From: Allodiplogaster sudhausi | Lineage: Eukaryota > Nematoda > Chromadorea > Rhabditida > Diplogasteridae | NCBI GenBank assembly: GCA_945643635.1 | Contig: CALZFC010000001.1 | Coordinates: 5,347,501-5,411,500 of the forward strand | DNA length: 64,000 nt | Direction: 5' to 3' | Shown: one piece after another, positions 13,515-25,892 of the stretch | Layout of the letters: every line of letters starts with the position of its first letter | Numbering within the stretch: position 1 is the first letter of the stretch | Notes under the pieces: model-generated | What the model saw: the letters and a program-made list of their open reading frames with translations, nothing else | Database searches by the model: none | Told to the model about the DNA's origin: nothing | Translations under genes and position numbers: made by a program

Positions 13515-14102
13515 ATGTTTTTATGCCAGCACCGCCGACGACGTCCATTTTTCCGGAGAACTTACTGTGTCATCATCGCTGTTGCTGCGATTCTGCTGCT
13601 ATTCGAGGAGCTGAACATTGGTATTCTCTTCATTTCGTGGCAGAACAGATATACACGAATTGTGCATCGGCCAATAACCGTTGCTAGAGGAAGAGGTAAG
13701 CAAAGAGAGATCGTGAGAGAGAGAGAGAAAGAAAGAGATAATAGAGAGAGAGAGAATAGAGAGAGAGAGAAAGCGATAAAAAAAGAGAATAGAGAGGGAA
13801 AGCGAGAGAAAAGGAGAATTGAGAGACAAATAAATAGAGTAAAAGAAATTGACAGAGAAGGTGAGGTGAGGCAGATATAGCGATTAAAAGATACTGCTAA
13901 GATTCCGCCAAGCTCCGCGTTGCCATTGTTGTTATTGTCAAAGACTATGCAGACGCGCCAGAATATGATGAAGCTCGAAGGACTGTCGAGTGCTATGCGA
14001 AATACCACGTTCGTGCTTGTTTTTGTGCAGATTTAACTTATATGTAATTACTTTGTAAATATATTTTTAAGGTCTTATATTTTTGTTTGCATATCATTAT
14101 TA

Positions 14103-14158
<56 letters not shown>

Positions 14159-17100
14159 TTGAGGGATATCCCTTTCACTTTGTCGACGCATCCTCAAGTA
14201 GAAGAGGCAGCGCCTGCAATCAGACTGACGTTCGTTTCCATTCTGCACTTGACGTTTGAGATCCATTGTGTTCAAGCTGGGAATTCAACCGCAGTTCTAA
14301 ACTGTTATGTTTTCGGGTGAGAACACGGCAGAATGTAACAGAGCTTAAAATGCCTATCCCCCAACAAAACACACTCTTTATGCACGATCTGTGCTTCTCC
14401 TTCCATAATCCACAGTTTTGGTTGACCATAAGTGAAGTTTTTTTTCATGCTGAACAGAATAATTCGGCGGAAAGGAGAGAGTATGTACATAGAGCAATGT
14501 AATTATGACAGAGCTACTCTGAGCATCTTTCACACTATGACCATAGTGTGACAGTTATCAGCAAGTATACCCCTTCACCTCTATGAGTCATCTCGCCCAC
14601 GCTTCATGAGGGCCACATGACTCATAGAGGGGGAGGCGGTATACATAGTACCTGTGTCGGAGCAAAAAGTTCAACCGAAATCGCAACCGAAATACCTACG
14701 TTCATTTGCATTCCACCGAATGACAGTTTACTACTGCAACAGGCGGAAAAGTGCAGAAAGTTTTTCCCGATTTTCTATAAAAAGGTATTTCGTGATATCA
14801 TGAAAGATTTTGAAATTGTTTCCCCGAAATATTTCATAAAATAAAATCCACATATGTACATACGTACATATACATACATAGATTTGTACTTAAAGGAGGG
14901 CGATCACCGAAAAATTATGTGATAGTTCAAATTGCCGCGGCCCTTTGCACTCTCGTTCACTCGTGCTATTTGCACGCAGCGGGTTTGTGCAACCTGCGAA
15001 ATAGCAAGTGCGAATGAGAGTGATGAATCACAAGGCAGACGCGGCAATTCGAACCCGCATTAAATATTTTTCGGTGATCGCCCTCCTTTAAACTTTTAGA
15101 GGTGAAATGCGTACGTGAGGTGCTTATATTGAAAGAAAAGAAAAAAGAATATGTCTGACATGCCATACTCACTAAATTATAAATAAGTTCGAATGGGATG
15201 CATTGCAAGTTAAAGTTAAAGGCGCACGTAACTCAACCGCAACCTATTTGAATTTCCCAGACTTTTGTGGTCATGTATCCCTAAATCGCCCCAATGTCAA
15301 TGATAAAGGCGCCAATTTGGGAATGATATGTATCATTTGATGTGCTGTTATGCACAGTTCATGTTCCGTCGTCACTGCGTGATGGCCGAGCTGATGGCGA
15401 GGATGGCGGACACCATTGATTGGCTGCTCTTCATGGATGCCGACATGGCAGTCATCAATCCGAGCCATCTCATTGGCATGTTGTCTTCTCGAGAAATATT
15501 TTTATTTATTGATTATTTAGTACTTTTTTTTTAAAAGAATATTTATTTATTTAAACAAAAAAAAAACTATTTTTTTAACAGATTTTTTTTTATTATACAA
15601 ATATATTCCCGCTAATTAGAGGAATACGTCTCGTCGGCAGTGTCGTCGAAAATTGACGTCATCTTTTGCCAGCGAATCTTCAATCACCAAGTCATGGCAG
15701 GCACCTACGTTGTCAGGTATTATCAGCCAGTGTCACTGTTTTTCTCTTCTACTATTTTTATTCATTGTGCACTTTCTTTTTTTCTTTTAAATTCCATTCA
15801 TCGTCCCTTTCTTTCAAGGATACTTTGCATCAACACGAATGCCCAGATTATACAAATGAACTTATCGCTTATCTTATACATGATTGTCTTGTGTTCCATT
15901 TTTATTCAGTTCTCCTCGATCTTCTGATTGTGAGCTGTCTCATCTCATCTCATCTCATCTCATGCGTTTTCTTATCTCTCCAAGAAATGCTCTTGTTACT
16001 GTAGAAACACGCAGTTCTCTCGGGACTTCCTTATGTTCTGGTCCTCCTACGAAACACGCCTCCCTTCCAGCTTCCATGGCAGTGATAATGGCGCGATTCA
16101 TGTAGGTCAAACCTTTTTTCCTTCCATATTAAGCACTTAGAAAATTAATTAATTATTACAGTAATATCTCATAGTGTAAATTTTTCATGTTGTTATATGT
16201 ATTTTTAGGCCGTTCTTCTCGAGCATTCGAACGCGGACGAATCTAGCAAACTGCAGTGCTACGATCTCTGGAGCGAGTCGACGTTACTTTCTTTTCTACT
16301 TGTCTTTCTCGGTTCCGGTCTTTCTCCTTTTCGTAGTTTTCTTTTTATTGTTCACAAAAAGTTATAAATTAAAATTTTGTCTATAATTCACATACATATA
16401 TATTTTAGTGACTTTGATTCGCTGAGTCACTTCAGCGTCTGCGTCCAGGAACTGCTTCGCGTCTCACAATTGGATCTTCGAATTGACATCAGATCAAAGG
16501 TGTGCTCTATAAGAAAAAAAGGTGAATGTTTGCTTTTTACTGTTGGATGTGTTTAGCTCGCTGATTAGATACGACAAATTGTTACCTATTTTTATTTTTA
16601 TTTCATTCATTTATTTATTTCATGCTGTTACCAATAATGTATTATAAAGTATTGTTTATAAATTACAAATTATTATTGTTGTTACAAAATATGCAATATA
16701 ATTTCAAGGACTCTACACTGATGTGGGCTCGAGATGGCTGGCTGACAGATTCGCTATGGTCGCCTGACGACTTTATCCTGCACGGCTGGCAAAGAAGGCT
16801 AGTTTCTTTCTTTTCATTTTGCCTGGCCTTGATAACTCGTAATTTGTATTTCATATGACACCGGTCACCGTAAGCAGTTGTCACAACATCTAAACTTGAT
16901 GTACGAATAAAAATAAAAGAATAAACTTACTAATTGCTAGTCACGGTTAAATCTTCTTTGAGTGTATAATTTTGTGCCGCTGCTGAATTTTTGAGGACTC
17001 GTCATATGTTTTTTTCAGTCGTCTCGACCGCTACATCTTTGGCCGGTGGCATTTGCCGTTAGTTGCGCGACGCGACGCGGTCGCGAGCGCGGTCGATGAA

Positions 17101-17229
17101 GTGGATTGCACGTGGCGCTACAAGGACACATTCATGACGACGGATGAGGAGCGGTGGAGGCGGATATCACGAGTAGTCGCACAAGCTGACGCTGACCATA
17201 AGCGCATCCTTGGCCTGACCATGAGCTAG
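13515..17229 (+). CDS. DUF273-like type II glycosyltransferase, 10 exons
   Basis: Exons are 13515-13695, 13902-14008, 14164-14229, 15358-15475, 15620-15716, 16005-16101, 16209-16282, 16409-16499, 16709-16797 and 17019-17229. They keep phase and give 376 residues. A basic N-terminus ([13 protein letters not shown]) precedes one hydrophobic segment, the usual Golgi type II anchor. The lumenal part begins [14 protein letters not shown] and contains [30 protein letters not shown] (an acidic DADM metal/nucleotide-sugar site), [17 protein letters not shown] and [11 protein letters not shown]. This order is that of the nematode DUF273/galactosyltransferase-like (GT-A fold) family. The donor sugar and acceptor are unknown. 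Two introns use GC donors (GCATGT after 15475, GCTAGT after 16797). Intron 3 carries a TTAA MITE (14894-15087) and intron 2 an ATT microsatellite. Confidence 0.88.
14095..14155 (+). repeat. (ATT)n microsatellite
   Basis: About 60 bp of nearly pure TTA/ATT triplets in intron 2 of the DUF273-like gene, just before the acceptor of exon 3 (14164). Confidence 0.95.
14894..15087. mobile_element. TTAA-flanked MITE with inverted ends
   Basis: The element starts AGGAGGGCGATCACCG and ends in its reverse complement, flanked by TTAA on both sides (14890-14893, 15088-15091). A long imperfect hairpin fills the interior (CACTCTCGTTC near 14950 pairs with GAATGAGAGTG near 15020). It codes for nothing. TTAA duplication is typical of piggyBac-type transposases. 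Shorter relatives lie at 33477-33565, about 46376-46457 and 49243-49325. Confidence 0.8.
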
Positions 17230-18179
17230 AGCAAAATATGCCCGTAACGTTATCGATTTTAGTGCTTACTTTATTTAGCTTACAGCTTAGCTAACAGTCT
17301 GAAAAGAGATTTTTTGCATAAAGATCTTCTAATGGAAGTGCTGGCATTATTGGAAGTATTTCAATTTGAAAACATGTGTATGTATGTACGGCAGTATGTT
17401 TTTACCTCATTTTTATGTAAACATGTCGGAAGCATGTAAAATCTCAACTACAATCTGATTTAGAAATTATATTAATCGTATGTTTTTTTAAATTTAGTAT
17501 ATAATCGATATGTATGTACATATGTATATGCCTTTTTCGTTCTGATATACAAGATGTATACATACATCTTGAGTACTAAATGTTTATTTCATTTCAATTA
17601 AGATACCGCATTTTCTCTATTAATACCCCAGAGTCAGTCTGCATAGTTTCGTACATAATGAAAAAAATTGGATGATAGAAGAAGAATTAGAAAGAAGTAG
17701 AAGAAGAGAAAGGGAGAAAATGATGAAGAGGCGAAGAAGTAGAAGAGTACAACTTTTTTAAGAAGAGAGAGAAGTGGAGGAGGCAGATGCACCACTGAGG
17801 CGCCTGGTACAACAACGCAAATAGTGCGAACTAGTATTATCAGCATGTTTCGAACTTTAGACAGGCTGGCAGATAGACGCTGAATCGGGCCCGATAAGCT
17901 GAATGTTTTTTTTTCAGAATAAAGCATCAAGATGTATAATCCTGTTATTCGGAATGTTAACAAACTAATGTGAAAAAAATTGATTAAATAAGTTAAAATT
18001 GTGCTTCACAAGGGAGTTGGAAAACACATTTTCAGCATTGGAAGTAATCGTCGATCATTCATTTTTGAGAGCAGAAATTGTTCTCAAAACAGAAGCAAAC
18101 TCACTGGGTTTTTCTCTCTTCCATCTTCCATTTCTGGCCGAATTCGTGCACACCTTTCTCTCTGTCTCTCATTATCCTT

Positions 18180-18500
18180 CTCCCCCTCTCTCTCTATCGC
18201 TCTCATTCTCTCATGCCCTCTGATTGGGTGCTTTGATTGCATAGCCTCTGTACTCTTTCAAGTGACGTGTTTCTGGGTGATCAAACGGCTTCACGTCAAT
18301 ACACTCCTTTCCTGCCAGCCACTCTCTTCCTCACTGTTTCTTGCGTTCTCTCTCTCTCTCCCACGCTCTCTCTATTCTTCTCTCAACCTTCGAATGACGT
18401 TGGATCTGCCGAATACAGATATATAAAAGCTCCTCATCACTGGCATCATTGTGAAGTCCACTGCGAGCCTCCTTTCCTCTTTAACCCTCTCTCTTGGTTA
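18180..18500 (+). promoter_or_regulatory. ShKT gene copy 1 promoter region
   Basis: The region has a CT-rich stretch, then a motif around TGACGTTGGATCTGCCGAAT, then a TATA box TATATAAAAG at 18420-18429, 228 bp before the ATG. The ~45 bp after the TATA box (CTCCTCATCACTGGCATCAT and beyond) are almost identical at copies 2 and 3, which suggests a conserved transcription start region. The same block also occurs without a gene at about 35930-36140 and, inverted, at 29450-29700. Confidence 0.65.
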
Positions 18501-18647
18501 AGCTAGAAAATTAAGTTTCAGAAAGCCTCGATTAAGGATTTTTTTTTCGCAAATTTAATTAGAATCCTACTAATAGCTCCCCATGCAATCTATCGCAGAA
18601 TAGTTCACATTGGTGATACTTCTCAAACTCCATTTTGATAGTGCATA

Positions 18648-19553
18648 ATGTGGAAAGTGGCCGTCTTCGTGCTCGCTCTCGCTACGCCTCTTCATGCACA
18701 GCAGACGTGTGCCACCCCTGGCGGTGCTGGACGTTAGTCTGGCCCTTCTATTCTTGCTCGGGAATAGAGCTCACGAGGCAATATTTCGAAGTTCCTCAAA
18801 TGGCTGGATTTCGATGAATAAAAAGAGTTTAAAGGAAATGTCCGACGAAAAAATAACTTCTTCTTTTATTTTCCCATATGATCAAGTCTGGCCTAAAAGA
18901 TCGATTAGAGGTGGTCCCGCTTTATGAAAGTCAGTATTTAGCCAGAAATTTGCACTTTTCTTTTGGAGAAAAGAAAACGTCTCTGTCGATGCACCCGGTG
19001 TATGCTCAAATCCAAGCAAGGAGTGCCAACGGGTGGGAAGAAGAGGCAGGCTCTGCCCGTCCTGCCCAGTTGGCACCCCATTTTCACCAAGGGATGAGAG
19101 ATATAGACGTTAGAGAATAGCGAGACAATGAATAGTCATACGTTTCAAACTTGAAATTTTGTAGCGGGCGCTAAAAAAAGGCTCATCCAGTTGGGAGTTA
19201 AGCACAGTTTGAAACATAATTTTATCAGATGATATACTTCCTTTTAAAACTTCTTTTTACAGCATGCCTCAACAGCAACAGCTGCCCCACGGGCTTCACT
19301 TGCATCCAGGCGCAGAACATTTGCTGCGATAATAATCAGATCAACCAGGTGATAGCAAAAAGCAGGCAGTTTGTGGCTATAAAATTTTTTTAACATTCGG
19401 TGTCGGATATCGAGAAAAGCTAGGCCTAGATAATGGTTAAGGAACATGTATTGACTAGACAATGTTTAGGGAACATGCCAGGACAACTACCGCTGCTGCT
19501 ATCGCTATCAGAACCAGTGCGCGTTCAACGCCCAGGTCAAGCATTCGAATATG

Positions 19554-19610
<57 letters not shown>

Positions 19611-19740
19611 TGTCTACTTATAAGTAGACTATATGTAGTTTACATACATCGATTTAACATGATATAGAATACATTTTTATCTTTTTCAGATTCGAAACAT
19701 GTGCCAGCGAACCTGCGGTGTTTGCACCCCGGTGGGATGA
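18648..19740 (+). CDS. Secreted ShKT-domain protein, copy 1
   Basis: Four exons, 18648-18732, 19263-19348, 19470-19535 and 19690-19740, encode 95 residues. Residues 1-17 (MWKVAVFVLALATPLHA) are a signal peptide. The mature part first has a Cys-rich segment with CPTGFTCIQAQNICC, then a short ShKT-like domain running from TCQDNYRCC to the closing CQRTCGVC motif. ShKT domains occur in many nematode secreted proteins as extracellular modules; the role here is unknown and nothing marks it as a toxin. A polyadenylation signal AATAAA lies near 19847. A long (TA)n run (about 19558-19606) and an 18-bp perfect palindrome (19612-19629) are in intron 3. Copies 2 and 3 are at 25.9 and 37.0 kb in the same orientation. 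Confidence 0.85.
19558..19606 (+). repeat. (TA)n microsatellite in ShKT copy 1 intron 3
   Basis: About 48 bp of pure TA dinucleotides. It is absent from the matching introns of copies 2 and 3, so it expanded in this copy only. Confidence 0.95.
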
Positions 19741-20628
19741 GCCACGTTCTTGTGCTCGTGCATTCATATGCATTTATCTGCAGACATCGTCACTCTTTTT
19801 CCTTTCTCGTCCGACTCTTCGTTGTCTGTCAACATTTCGACAAAGAATAAAGAGTGATGCGCAAGCTTGTACCATTAAAATTCCAGCTCCAGTTAGGGGC
19901 CGGCCGAAATTATACCGGTCTTGAGGAAGTATTATAAGCAAAAGGTTACGCTTACCGCTCAGTGAACTTTCCTGGAAGCCGATTTATCTGAAGTAGTAAA
20001 CAGTTCTTAGAAATATCGTAATTATCGGAATGATATCGTCAGGATTATCAGCAAGCAGAAAGACAATTGGCATCCCACTGGTTGATTTATATTGTTGTCT
20101 TCATCGTACATTTGAGTGACTTTTCCATCTTCAGAGTAATGATGGCTAGATCTGCAGAAATGATCGACTTTTAAAGGAGAGGTAGAGTACCTTTATAAAT
20201 GTTTAGCTAAAACAGCGTCGATGATGACTTATTTTTCAATGTGATTGGCAAAAAGTCTGATAACAAAACATTTTATTCTCAAAAAAAGAAGAATCATAGC
20301 TCGAATTCAATAAAATCATCACTGGAATATCCGTTTCACTACCGATTTTGAATTAATTTGAAGTCAACTCATTGGAAAGTGCATCATCGCACGCCTCCAG
20401 CATTCACTTGAGGTACATCTCAAGCTGTATTCGACTGTAAGGAGGCACTAGTCTATCCGACTGACGGCGCTATTTTTCAATAGAATTTTAAAGGGAGGTG
20501 TAATTAGAAGGGTTTATAGAGGGAGTAAGTTGAGTTTTCGTAGGTAAACACATTGGAGATATGTAGATTGGGAAAAGAAAGAATATTGAGAATTACTCTC
20601 ATTCATATCAATAAATCTGATGGAAATA
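19741..20628. other. ShKT cassette 3' flank, no gene
   Basis: 3' flank of copy 1. Parts recur behind the other copies: about 19980-20110 matches 38140-38300 and about 20210-20350 matches 26860-27000. No open reading frame of interest is seen. Confidence 0.6.
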
Positions 20629-23600
20629 TTAAATTGCCTGATTTTCTAGACTTGTTTGCGTAGAGTCCTTTTTCCTCTGAACTCGCTTAAAATGTTCTCT
20701 TTCGAGTAGGAGAACGAGAGAGGAAAAGAGGTAGACGAGGAGAAGGCCGCAGAAGGGAACACGCAACTCTTGGAGGGACATGACGGAGAGAGAGACCGGC
20801 GGGGGCTCGAAGTCAACCGACTCGCCCTGAGGATGCGAAGTGTAGAAGCGGATGAGGTCCTCTATCTCAATCGACCATTACGTTATACATATAAAAAAGT
20901 GTACATATAAGTTCGAAACAGTTTGTTCACATACATAGAAAGAGTAATGCATATGTGTCCACAAAGAAAAAAAAGGCAGCGAACCCGATCGGGGCTGAAA
21001 ACACTGAGAAGATTTCGGTTGAGCTCATTGACAAGTTTCCTCAGTTTTGGATCTCTTCGGATGTAGAAAGTCATGGGATTCCCAATCGCAAAATTTTGCT
21101 CGAAGAATGCAGCGTATGGCTTTTCGAGCAGAAGGAACTCGGCGCACGACGGAGGTGAGACCCTTAAATTTAAGTTATAAACGACATGTTTGAATTTCCC
21201 GCCATTGTACAACATACGGCCGAATTGGGCAGACGGAGCGGAAGTTGCCATCGTGACTGAGGCGGAAGGCAGAGTATCCAGAGTAGACCGTGGCTTGGCC
21301 GTAGGACTTGAGCACGTTGCCGTTCACAGAACGCGAGCATATCTTATACGATATTCAGTGAGCATGAGCATATGCACTTCCTCAGGAAGCATGCGGCATT
21401 TCGTTCTCTCTCTCTCACTTACAATATCAGACATTTTCTGTCGACTGGGCTCGACAATGATCTGCGTGCCGTATTTGCTTGGAAGATCACCTTCGAAGAG
21501 CTCACGAATCTGTACATTGAACGAGCACAGTTAATTTACCTTTTTAACTTTTCTTTTCAGGACATTATCTTAAGATAAACATGTTAAATTTAAAGTTTGA
21601 TTCATTTAAGCTTTTGTTAAGCGATCGAACCGCCGCAGGCTTGTTCGAAAATTCCCCCTTCATGATGAAACGGCCAGTGCCGTCGCGAAGACTTTCGAGA
21701 AATTCCGGTGTCGTGCTAGAAATGGAAATGGAAACGAATAAATGCAAATATAAATATGTACATACATACATACTATATTACTATTTGTGAATTACACATC
21801 AGAAGCTAACGATGGCGGCCTGATGGTGGTCTCAATGGCATCTCCCGAGTAGACGGCGTTGTAGATTGCGAAAAGACTGAGAATGGCGAGTTGGAAGATG
21901 AAGAGAGAGGGGCGACGGCTGTTCAGCGGGTAGGCACTTGTGATTTGGAGGACCATCGAGGAGAAGCTTCTGTTTACTTTTACTTTTTTATTTAATTTTC
22001 ATTTTGAATTCTGGACAACAAACAAAGATACTACATATGTATGTTGTATATAAATATATTTGTAACAGAAATAATGCTTACGTCGGTCGTCGGTTGTCCA
22101 TGAGAAGAAGAAGAAGCAAAACGGGAGCAAGGCACTCGACTGCGAAGGCCGCGAGTAAAGCGGCCAGGAATGAGGCGGCGAGCAGGGGCGGGAAGACGAG
22201 GAAGTCGTCGAGGCCCCAGCCGCCGTCCCAGTCAGCCCGCTCGTAGTAATTGAACTGAAGTTAGGGACACCAAAAATAATTCTTGAATTCGCCTTTTGCA
22301 TCATGAAAGGACGACAGCGCATGGGTCTGAGAGTGACGCGAGTACAATGATGAGGAAAAGTGAAATACATTACGGGTCAGTCTCTTATCTGTTATTTTAT
22401 GCTTTTTGATTCTACCTAATTCTGTAATTGATTCTAAACATGAATACTCATAACAAATGATACATATTCAGTCATGACTGGCTGAGTGAAGAAGAAGGCT
22501 TCGATGCGCCCCACGCGGTAGTTCATTTCTTCAAGACAGCCGTCCAACTCTCCTTCAAAAGGAACGCGTCTTTATTTACAATTAATTTTAAGAAATAAAT
22601 TTGTCGTATTAAAGTTTTATTCTTTGCAACACCATTTCAGTGAGTAACCTCTCTGCATCATGCCCAGGACGCCGTCAAAAGATCCGTTCGAGTCAGGCGC
22701 GTAACCTCCTATAGTTTTTATTTCATTAGTTAACTTTTCCACTATCTTTTTTTTTTAGAAACTTCAAAAAAGTAATTTCGAATATTTAAGAACTAAACAA
22801 CATTTAATTTGTGTTCAATAAAGTACTTAAAAAATAAAGTATATCAAGATATCCTGCCATAAGTGTCGACTCGAATAAACTCGATCGGTAGCAAACCCGC
22901 CAATTTCGCAGCATCACGCCAAATCTCCACGAGAATTCCTTAGGATATAGGATATACATCTCTCCTATTATTAGATATACAATTCCAATTTTTCGGACAA
23001 TAAGAGTGATTATTACTGGGAAGGAAATACTGACAGAAAAACAGCAACTTATTCAGGTATGATTTATGGATAGACAGATGAATGTATGTACAGTACCGCC
23101 CAACATTTCTGGTACATATATTAATTATATTAATTATATTAATATAAATAATCTCAATTGATTTTTCAGCGCTCATGGCGCATTTCAACGTAGTTTTCTG
23201 TACAATCTAGACTAATTCGATGCAGATAAATACGTTGGAAACATTACTTTCTCAAAAAAAGTAGACACTGACGAGAAAATTCATGTTTTAGTCCGAAATC
23301 CATTTGAATATGCAGCGCAATTGCGCACCTAGTGCAGCGCAATTGCGCTGCATATTTCAAATAATTTCGGGAAAAAACATGAATTTTCTCATCAGCGTCT
23401 ACTTTCATTGAGAAACTAATGTTACCAACGTATTTATCTGCATCGAATTAGTCTAGTTTATACAGAAAACTAGGTTAAAATGCGCCCTGAGCGCTGAAAA
23501 ATCAATTGAATAATATATGTATCAGAAATGTTGGGCGGTACTGTACATACATACATATACACATATACAGTACTGTCCAACATTGTTGGGTCCGGAATTA

Positions 23601-24174
23601 ATCGGAGTAGTACGATTAATAGGACAATCTCCGTGCAAACTAAACAAATTTATATAATTTAAATTCGAATAGCTCGAGCATCAAGGTTTCTATGGTTAGG
23701 CTGTGGGCATTGCGATAGGAAAGGCACATTAGAATCATCTCAAGGTCGATATGATGTATTGCGATGGCCTTCGACTATTAATCCCAAAGCCCGGTATCAA
23801 TGCTCATGATGATCAAACTTTTGATCGCTTTAGAAAATCTTATTTTCCATTTTTCATATTGTTTATACTCAAATTTAATAGGAAAGTTACAGAAAACAAA
23901 GGAAGAAACTTTAAAAAACTAAGAATGTGCTCATCACAATTCCAGTCTGAATTATTTAAATAAATCTAATTAATCCTATTAATCGGATTAATCCGATTAA
24001 TTACGGACCCAACAATGTTGGACGGGACTGTACATATGTATGTACATAGTTGCACATATGTATGAATGAGAGGTGCATGACTCCAGAAGTCTAACCGTCA
24101 AGCTTCATGTAGCGGGTCTTCCTGTAGACGAAAGGGAAGTTGTTGTCGTCGACGTAGCCGAGACGAAGAGGCAT
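20629..24174 (-). CDS. Short ionotropic-receptor-like channel subunit, 11 exons
   Basis: Exons in gene order: 24096-24174, 22858-22938, 22649-22708, 22464-22552, 22082-22254, 21811-21969, 21631-21715, 21423-21509, 21214-21306, 20985-21137, 20629-20865. Phases agree and give 431 residues. The start RLGYVDDNNFPFVY and a later GSFDGVLGMMQRGELDG match the S1 ligand-binding half of ionotropic glutamate receptors. Hydrophobic M1 (FLVFPPLLAASFLAALLAAF) and M3-like (SLFIFQLAILSLFAIYNAVY) segments follow, then an S2-like part (EKPYAAFFEQNFAIGNPM) and a final M4 (FCGLLLVYLFSSLVLLLE). There is no large amino-terminal domain, as in invertebrate IR-type or ligand-binding-only receptors. The canonical SYTANLAAF gate motif is missing. 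No signal peptide is seen, so an upstream exon may exist. Intron 2 uses a GC donor (after 22858). Intron 1 holds two foldback elements. The ligand is unknown. Confidence 0.78.
23091..23543. mobile_element. Foldback element, Tc1/mariner-like ends
   Basis: The ends read CAGTACCGCCCAACATTTCT and its reverse complement, and the element is flanked by TA dinucleotides (23089-23090, 23544-23545). Almost the whole 453 bp is one inverted repeat, with arms of about 215 bp that meet near GCGCAATTGCGC at the centre. It has no coding capacity. It sits in intron 1 of the ionotropic-receptor-like gene. TA flanks and CAGT ends are those of the Tc1/mariner group, which is known biology; membership here is inferred. 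Confidence 0.85.
23568..24030. mobile_element. Second Tc1/mariner-like MITE
   Basis: The left end CAGTACTGTCCAACATTGTT and the right end pair as inverted repeats of about 30 bp, flanked by TA (23566-23567, 24031-24032). Subterminal ATTAATCGGA-type repeats lie inside both ends. The terminal CAGTACYG resembles the neighbour at 23091-23543, so the two may use the same transposase. It is non-coding. Confidence 0.8.
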
Positions 24175-24905
24175 CTCTCACTGAGAAGTCGATTCACTCC
24201 CGCAGATCATCGCCTTCGTTACGGGTCTAACAATAAGCTAGAATAAGATGTCAATGAAGACAAGCGCGCCGCTAAACAACGGTAAATTCCTCTTGCATTG
24301 GCTCTCGACGAAAGAAGCTAGCAAACATTGGCAAACACACTTTTTCGTCGAATTTCTAGCCTGGAAGCACTGGAATACGAAGAGGTCGGCGTTTCGACTT
24401 GTTTGCTCTTTAAAGGCATGGAGGCCCTGAACCATGGAAAATTTGGCACACCTCCTCAACCCTCCTTAAATGAAAACAAATATGACCTTTAACGTGTATC
24501 TTTGTTGTAATTCCGGTTCCACTAACCTCTTCTAATTGCTAGTATCTCTCTCTCTCTCTCTCTCGCTCTCTCGGACCCTCGCATTCTCTCTCCATCGATT
24601 GCACTTTTTTTGTTTCACTTTTATTATTTGAGTAAAAGGATTTCATGCCCGCCAAGGGTGACCGCGCCGCCTTAAAATGTTTGGGACACATATGGCCACA
24701 TTGGATAAAAAGTAAGAATAATTGTATTAATAATAAAGATTTCATATGAAATGCTCAATCAAAGAACGAATCGACTGAGAGAAAGTGAGAGAGATATAGC
24801 TGGATGTAGAACTAGAGAGTACTAGAAGAGCAGAAAGAAACACAATTAAATGAAAGGGATAAACTGAAGAAGAGGGAAAGAAGTAGAAGGCTACAATCTT
24901 CTGGA

Positions 24906-24957
<52 letters not shown>

Positions 24958-25892
24958 CAGAGAGAAGTGGTGGAGTCAGTCGCACCACTGAGGCGCCTGG
25001 TACAACAACGCAAATGTTGCGAATAAGTATTCCGAACATGTTTCGAACTTTAGACAGATAGAATATGCGGCGCCGAATCGGGCCCGATAAGCTAAAGTTT
25101 TGTCAGAATGAAGCATCAAGATGTACATATAACGTGCAACATGAGCACATTATTCGCGATATAATAGATGCTAATAAAAAATAATGTGGAAAAATGATTA
25201 AATCACTTCACAATTGTGCTTCTCAAGAGAGTCGGAAAGCGCATTTAGAGCAGTGGAAGTAATCGTTGATCATTCATTGTTGAGAACACAGTAGCAAATG
25301 CACCGGCCTGGTCGAAGGGCATATCTTCTATCTTCTATTTCTGGCCATGATGAGGTGCTCCTTATCTCTCAATCTCTTATTATCCCTCTCTCTCTCTTTA
25401 TCGTCTCCCTCTATCGCTCACATTCTCTCATGCTCTCTGCTGATTGGGTGCTTTGATTGCATAGCCTCTCTACTTTTTCAAGTGACGTGTTTCTTGGTGA
25501 CCAAATGGCTTCACATCAATACACTCCATTCCTACTTACCAATCTCTCCTTTACTGTATCTTGCTTTCTCTCTCTCCCACGCTCTCTCGAATCCTTTCTC
25601 ACCCTTTCCATAATGTTGGATCTGCAGGCCGAATCACAAGAATGGAACAAAATAAGTTAGCATATACAGATATATAAAGGCTCCACATCACTGGCATCAT
25701 TGTGAAGTCCACTGCGAACCTCCCTTCTTCTTGAAGCCTCTTTCTTGGTTAACCTAGAAAATTAAGTTTTAGAATGCCTCGATAATGGATTTTTTTTCAC
25801 AAATTTAATTAGAAACCTACTAATAGCTTTCGATCTTTCGCTGAATAGTTCACATTGGAGATACTTCTCAAACTCCATTTTGTCAGTGCATA
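24175..25892. other. Intergenic; ShKT copy 2 upstream region
   Basis: 24175-24800 shows no supported gene. 24800-25100 matches 17630-17930 (block with CACCACTGAGGCGCCTGGTA), and 25200-25700 is the ShKT copy 2 promoter region with a TATA box TATATAAAGG at 25671-25680, 222 bp before the ATG. An AG run lies at 24909-24960. Confidence 0.6.

Noticed and set aside
13515..13695. Separate small membrane-protein gene
   Set aside because: The donor phase and the following exon show it is the anchor exon of the DUF273-like gene.
15930..15965. TCATC tandem units taken as a CRISPR or regulatory array
   Set aside because: Five-base tandem slippage in an intron, without spacers; this is a eukaryotic nuclear locus.
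18648..19740. Calling the ShKT genes venom toxins
   Set aside because: ShKT modules are common in ordinary nematode secreted proteins; nothing in sequence or context indicates toxicity.
24248..24430. 60-codon open frame next to the channel gene
   Set aside because: No domain, no splice partners and an opposite-strand frame of similar length; chance is enough.
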